NCBI GenBank assembly: GCA_003519585.1
Contig: DOWL01000009.1
Span: forward strand, 10,462 to 17,746
DNA from: Nocardioides sp.
GTDB taxonomy: Bacteria > Actinomycetota > Actinomycetes > Propionibacteriales > Nocardioidaceae
Direction: 5' to 3'
Length of the DNA: 7,285 nt
The position numbers and the translations under genes are program-made. The notes below the pieces were generated by a model that ran no database searches, was not told the DNA's origin, and saw only the letters and a list, made by a program, of their open reading frames with translations. Shown piece after piece: positions 4,202 through 7,285 of this stretch. The first letter of the stretch is position 1, and every line of letters starts with the position of its first letter.

Positions 4202-6874
4202 ATGCGTCGTGGTGCGACTTCTTCGTTGATCGTCTTCATGTTGGTCGCGCTGGTGGTCGGTGTGTTCGCGCCGGCTTCCTCGGCGCAGCCGGGGTCTCCG
4301 GCGGATGCGCCGGTGGTGTTGCGGGCCAAAGATGTGGTGGCCAGGGCGCACACCGACGGGGCGGGTACGTCGGTCGATGTGTCCTTCACGGTGGCCAACC
4401 GGACCGCTCGTCGGCAGGCGGGCGAGAAGGTGCTGCTGTTCCTCTATGCGGGCGGTGAGACCCGGAGTCTGGGGACGGGGCGGACGCCGTCGGTTCCTGG
4501 GGGTGCCAGCCGCGATATCGAGGTGAGTGCGAAGGTCGGGCCGCGGGTCCTGGCGGGTCGGTATGCCGTGATGGTGTGTCTGATCCGCAAGGAGCCGGGT
4601 CGGTGTGCCTCGACGTCCGGGAAGCCGGTGCGGGTCCGCCGGCCGGTGTTGGTGGCCGATCAGGCCTCGGTCTCGTGGGATCCGGTCGGGGTGGGTAGGT
4701 CGACGGCGGCTCGGACGGTGCGGTTGACCAACACCGGGCGGTCGTGGACGGGGCGGTTGCGGATCGGGGTCGATGCGCCGGTGTTCTCGCGGAGCTCTGA
4801 CTGCTCGGGTCTTCGCTACGGATTGGCGCCTGGGGCCGGTTGCACGGTGACGGTGGCCGCGACCCCTGCGGTCGCTGGTCCGGTGGCGGGCACGCTGCAG
4901 GTCGGGGGACGCAGTGTCGAGCCGCTCTCGATCGGGCTGCGGGCCAGTGGCCTCGCGCCGGCGGCGTTGACCGTGTCGCCTTCGACCCGGCAGTTCGAGC
5001 AGACCCCGAGGGGGGTGGCGGGTGATCCGGTGATGTTCACCGTGACCAACAGCGGTGGCCAGCCCTCCGGCGTACCCGCTGTCGACCTGGGTGGCTCGAC
5101 CGATTTCGCCATCACGGCCAACGGCTGCACCGCGGCGCTGCCCGCGGGCGGATCCTGCCAGGTCGAGGCCGGGTTCAGGCCGGGCTCGGTCGGTGATCGC
5201 GAGGCCACGCTGCGGGTCGCGGCCATCCCGGGTGGTACGACGACCGCGCGGCTGACCGGCACAGGCATCGCGCCCGCGCAGCTGATCCTGAGCGGGACCC
5301 AGGGCGCCTTCCAGCCGCAGATCGTCGGGGGTGGTGGCGGTTTCGACTCCATGGTGACCTTCAGCTTCCAGAACACCGGGGCCGTGGTAACGGGCAGACC
5401 CGAGGTCACGATCGCGCCCACCGACGACTTCAAGGTCATTCGGGACGACTGCGAGGTCGAGCTCGCGCCGGGTGGGGTGTGCGCTGTCGAGGTGCAGTTC
5501 CTACCGAGCGCGGGCGGTCGCCGGACCGCGACTCTCCAGGTCGCGGCAACTCCTGGCGGCACCGCCTCGGTAGAGCTCGCCGGGACCGGGCTGGCGGTTG
5601 CGAGCCTCAGCATCACCCCGCAGTCGTTCGACTTCCCCGAGACCGTGGCTAACAACGTGTCTGCGCCGCAGCGGTTCACGGTCACCAACGACGGCGACCT
5701 GGAGACCGACGCCGCGGTCACGGTTGCGCTGGAGGACGGCGCCGCCTCCCACTTCGACGTGGTTGACACCACCTGCACCGCGGTGCTCGTTGGTCACGCG
5801 ACCTGCACTGTGGACGTGGTCTTCTCGCCGCAAGCGTCCGGGCCGAAGAGCGACCGGCTGCTGGTCACCGCCGCGGCTGACGAGGCCACCTCGGCACGGC
5901 TGACCGGGGTCGCCGCCAGGCCGGCGATCCTCACCATCAGTCCGCCGTCCGCCACGTTCAACGACACCCTGATCGGTGAGCACGCGTCGATACCGTTCGG
6001 CATCTCCAACACCGGGGACCGCCCGACAGATGGGCCGGTGAGCCTCTCGACCACCAACGCCGACTTCGCGGTCGTCGGCTTCTGTGGCGTGCTCGCCCCG
6101 CGCGCCTCGTGCACCGTCAACGTGGTGTTCTCGCCGAGCGGGTCCGGGCCGGTCAGCGGCCGGCTCGACGTCGCGACCAACGCCGGACTCGCTGTCTCTG
6201 CCGACCTCAATGGCGTCGGGGTCAAACCCGCAACACTCGAGCTAGACCAGACCGAGGTGAACTTCGAGGCGCAGAGGCTTTATCTAGATGGGGAAGCAAA
6301 GCGGACCTTGAAGCTCACTAACACGGGAGACGAGTCGAGCGGGGTGCTCGACTTCTCGCTCACAAACACGACCGATTTCACGTATTGGGCCGAAGACAAC
6401 ACGTGTCCGGCGGTCCTGGCCGCGCACAGCTCGTGCACATTCAGAGTGACGTTCTTTCCTGCATTCGGTGGCCTCCGGACCTCGCGCCTAAACGTCACGG
6501 GCGAGCCCGGTGGCGTCGCGTCCGCGACCCTCCAGGGGACCGCACTGCTCACGCCGGGATCGAGTTTCGTCGTGAAACCGGCCTCGGCCACCCTCCGCTT
6601 CGCCGACACCGCGGTAAATCACGAGTCGGCCACAACGACACTGACTGTGGTCAGCTACGGCGACCAGCCCATCCCTCTCGTGGTTGACATCACTGGCGAC
6701 TGGGTTATCAGTTCTCGGGATTGCCCAGACCCAGTGCCGGCGGGCACGACGTGCACGCTCGGCATTGCGTTCAAGCCAACCAGTCCGGGACCGCAGACTG
6801 GGAGAATCGACCTCTTCCAAATCCCCAGCAGCGGCGGCTATGTGTCCAACCAACTACGAGGAACGGGTCTCTAA
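4202..6874 (+). CDS. Exported modular protein: CARDB-like domain plus seven ASH/choice-of-anchor D repeats
   Basis: An 890-residue protein. Residues 1-28 form a signal peptide: 'MRRG' basic head, hydrophobic core about 8-22, cleavage likely after 'ASSA'. Residues about 37-146 resemble a CARDB-like adhesion domain with C126/C135. Then come seven immunoglobulin-like repeats of about 103-108 residues, starting near 148, 254, 359, 467, 575, 677 and 785. Most open with an 'A(x)LtvsP...F' strand, have 'FTVTNxGd' near the middle, a 'C..xLxxxxxC.v.V.F.P' segment, and close with 'LxGtG'. Each has one Cys pair: C201/C214, C309/C319, C417/C427, C525/C535, C628/C637, C735/C745, C841/C851, usually 10 apart, probably disulfides. 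This matches ASPM-SPD-2-Hydin-type 'choice-of-anchor D' repeats. It ends at the last repeat with no LPXTG or membrane anchor, so it is probably secreted or held non-covalently. The ATG has GGGAG 6 nt upstream. Codon use differs between its start, middle and end. The ligand is unknown. Confidence 0.85.
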   Translation: MRRGATSSLIVFMLVALVVGVFAPASSAQPGSPADAPVVLRAKDVVARAHTDGAGTSVDVSFTVANRTARRQAGEKVLLFLYAGGETRSLGTGRTPSVPGGASRDIEVSAKVGPRVLAGRYAVMVCLIRKEPGRCASTSGKPVRVRRPVLVADQASVSWDPVGVGRSTAARTVRLTNTGRSWTGRLRIGVDAPVFSRSSDCSGLRYGLAPGAGCTVTVAATPAVAGPVAGTLQVGGRSVEPLSIGLRASGLAPAALTVSPSTRQFEQTPRGVAGDPVMFTVTNSGGQPSGVPAVDLGGSTDFAITANGCTAALPAGGSCQVEAGFRPGSVGDREATLRVAAIPGGTTTARLTGTGIAPAQLILSGTQGAFQPQIVGGGGGFDSMVTFSFQNTGAVVTGRPEVTIAPTDDFKVIRDDCEVELAPGGVCAVEVQFLPSAGGRRTATLQVAATPGGTASVELAGTGLAVASLSITPQSFDFPETVANNVSAPQRFTVTNDGDLETDAAVTVALEDGAASHFDVVDTTCTAVLVGHATCTVDVVFSPQASGPKSDRLLVTAAADEATSARLTGVAARPAILTISPPSATFNDTLIGEHASIPFGISNTGDRPTDGPVSLSTTNADFAVVGFCGVLAPRASCTVNVVFSPSGSGPVSGRLDVATNAGLAVSADLNGVGVKPATLELDQTEVNFEAQRLYLDGEAKRTLKLTNTGDESSGVLDFSLTNTTDFTYWAEDNTCPAVLAAHSSCTFRVTFFPAFGGLRTSRLNVTGEPGGVASATLQGTALLTPGSSFVVKPASATLRFADTAVNHESATTTLTVVSYGDQPIPLVVDITGDWVISSRDCPDPVPAGTTCTLGIAFKPTSPGPQTGRIDLFQIPSSGGYVSNQLRGTGL

Positions 6875-6944
6875 CCGACTGCCGGCGCGGCTGGCGTGGG
6901 TGCGCGCGAAACCACTGGACTCCCGCTGGGACACTGGTGGGGCC

Positions 6945-7285
6945 ATGAGTGTCGAGCCGCTGGAGATCGCCTACCCGGCCGAGCTCCCGGTCAGCCAGCG
7001 GCGCGACGACATCGCCGCCGCGATCCGGGACCACCAGGTCGTGATCGTGGCCGGCGAGACGGGGTCGGGTAAGACCACCCAGCTGCCGAAGATCTGTCTC
7101 GAGCTTGGTCGTGGCGCTGGCCGGATGATCGGGCACACCCAGCCCCGGCGGATCGCGGCGCGGTCGGTGGCCGAACGGATCGCCGCCGAGCTCGGCACCG
7201 AACTCGGTGACCTGGTCGGCTATCAGGTGCGGTTCACCGACCGTACGTCGAAGCGCAGCCGGATCAAGCTGATGACCGACGGCAT
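6945..7285 (+). CDS. hrpA: HrpA-type DEAH-box ATP-dependent RNA helicase, 3' end beyond window
   Basis: The frame from the ATG at 6945 stays open to the right edge, giving 113 complete codons. Motif I (Walker A) '[13 protein letters not shown]' is at residues 37-49, motif Ia 'TQPRRIAAR' at 65-73, and '[12 protein letters not shown]' (91-102) with 'KLMTDG' (108-113) match the bacterial HrpA family of DEAH/RHA helicases; the DEAH box itself would lie just past the edge. '[11 protein letters not shown]' (13-23) is the usual N-terminal helix before motif I. HrpA acts in the cytoplasm on structured RNA or stalled ribosomes; full-length proteins are about 1,300 residues. The start is at the normal distance before the helicase core, with a G-rich stretch (about 6936-6942) as a close ribosome-binding site; an in-frame GTG at 6900 would add 15 residues. 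It begins 70 bp after the ASH-repeat gene, with no obvious terminator between. Confidence 0.93.
   Translation, partial: MSVEPLEIAYPAELPVSQRRDDIAAAIRDHQVVIVAGETGSGKTTQLPKICLELGRGAGRMIGHTQPRRIAARSVAERIAAELGTELGDLVGYQVRFTDRTSKRSRIKLMTDG

Noticed and set aside
3838..4398. 186-codon minus-strand ORF opposite the toxin gene and the start of the ASH-repeat gene
   Set aside because: It covers a MazF coding region and a signal-peptide region on the other strand and shows no family motif.
4816..5778. 320-codon minus-strand ORF antisense to ASH repeats
   Set aside because: It is a Pro/Ser/Ala-rich mirror of the repeated plus-strand coding sequence, with no independent start signal.
6875..6944. Rho-independent terminator between the ASH-repeat gene and hrpA
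   Set aside because: Only imperfect GC-rich complementarity is present and there is no T-run, so no terminator can be supported.

Overview
The window comes from a GC-rich genome with strong G/C bias at third codon positions. Gene families point to a high-GC actinobacterium, plausibly a Nocardioides-like member of the Propionibacteriales or a mycobacterial relative; the genus is an inference from style, not shown directly. No RNA genes, CRISPR arrays, insertion sequences or integrases were seen.

Layout, left to right. (1) The 3' part of a secreted or surface protein of unknown function, with a Pro/Thr-rich linker that runs off the left edge (1-906, +). (2) Convergent with it, stop codon abutting stop codon, a 263-residue caspase-fold protein (907-1698, -). 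It aligns along its length with actinobacterial caspase-like (C14) proteins but lacks both catalytic residues, so it looks like a pseudo-caspase. (3) A 3-ketosteroid delta-1-dehydrogenase-family flavoenzyme (1891-3420, -), with a perfect 16-bp palindrome just upstream of its start that fits the KstR operator consensus. (4) Divergent from it, a MazE/MazF-type toxin-antitoxin pair (3516-3752 and 3760-4086, +). (5) A large exported protein (4202-6874, +) with a signal peptide, a CARDB-like N-terminal domain and seven immunoglobulin-like ASH/'choice-of-anchor D' repeats, each holding a conserved Cys pair. Its codon usage changes along the gene, which suggests a mosaic origin. (6) The 5' end of an HrpA-type DEAH-box RNA helicase gene (6945 to the right edge, +).

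The genes do not form one pathway. The toxin and antitoxin form an operon, and the dehydrogenase appears to be a solitary member of the KstR (cholesterol/steroid) regulon. The pseudo-caspase, the modular secreted protein and the left-edge secreted protein look like lineage-specific accessory genes beside a conserved chromosomal gene (hrpA). The most novel items are the pseudo-caspase, possibly preceded by a short leader ORF, and the mosaic, Cys-paired ASH-repeat protein.
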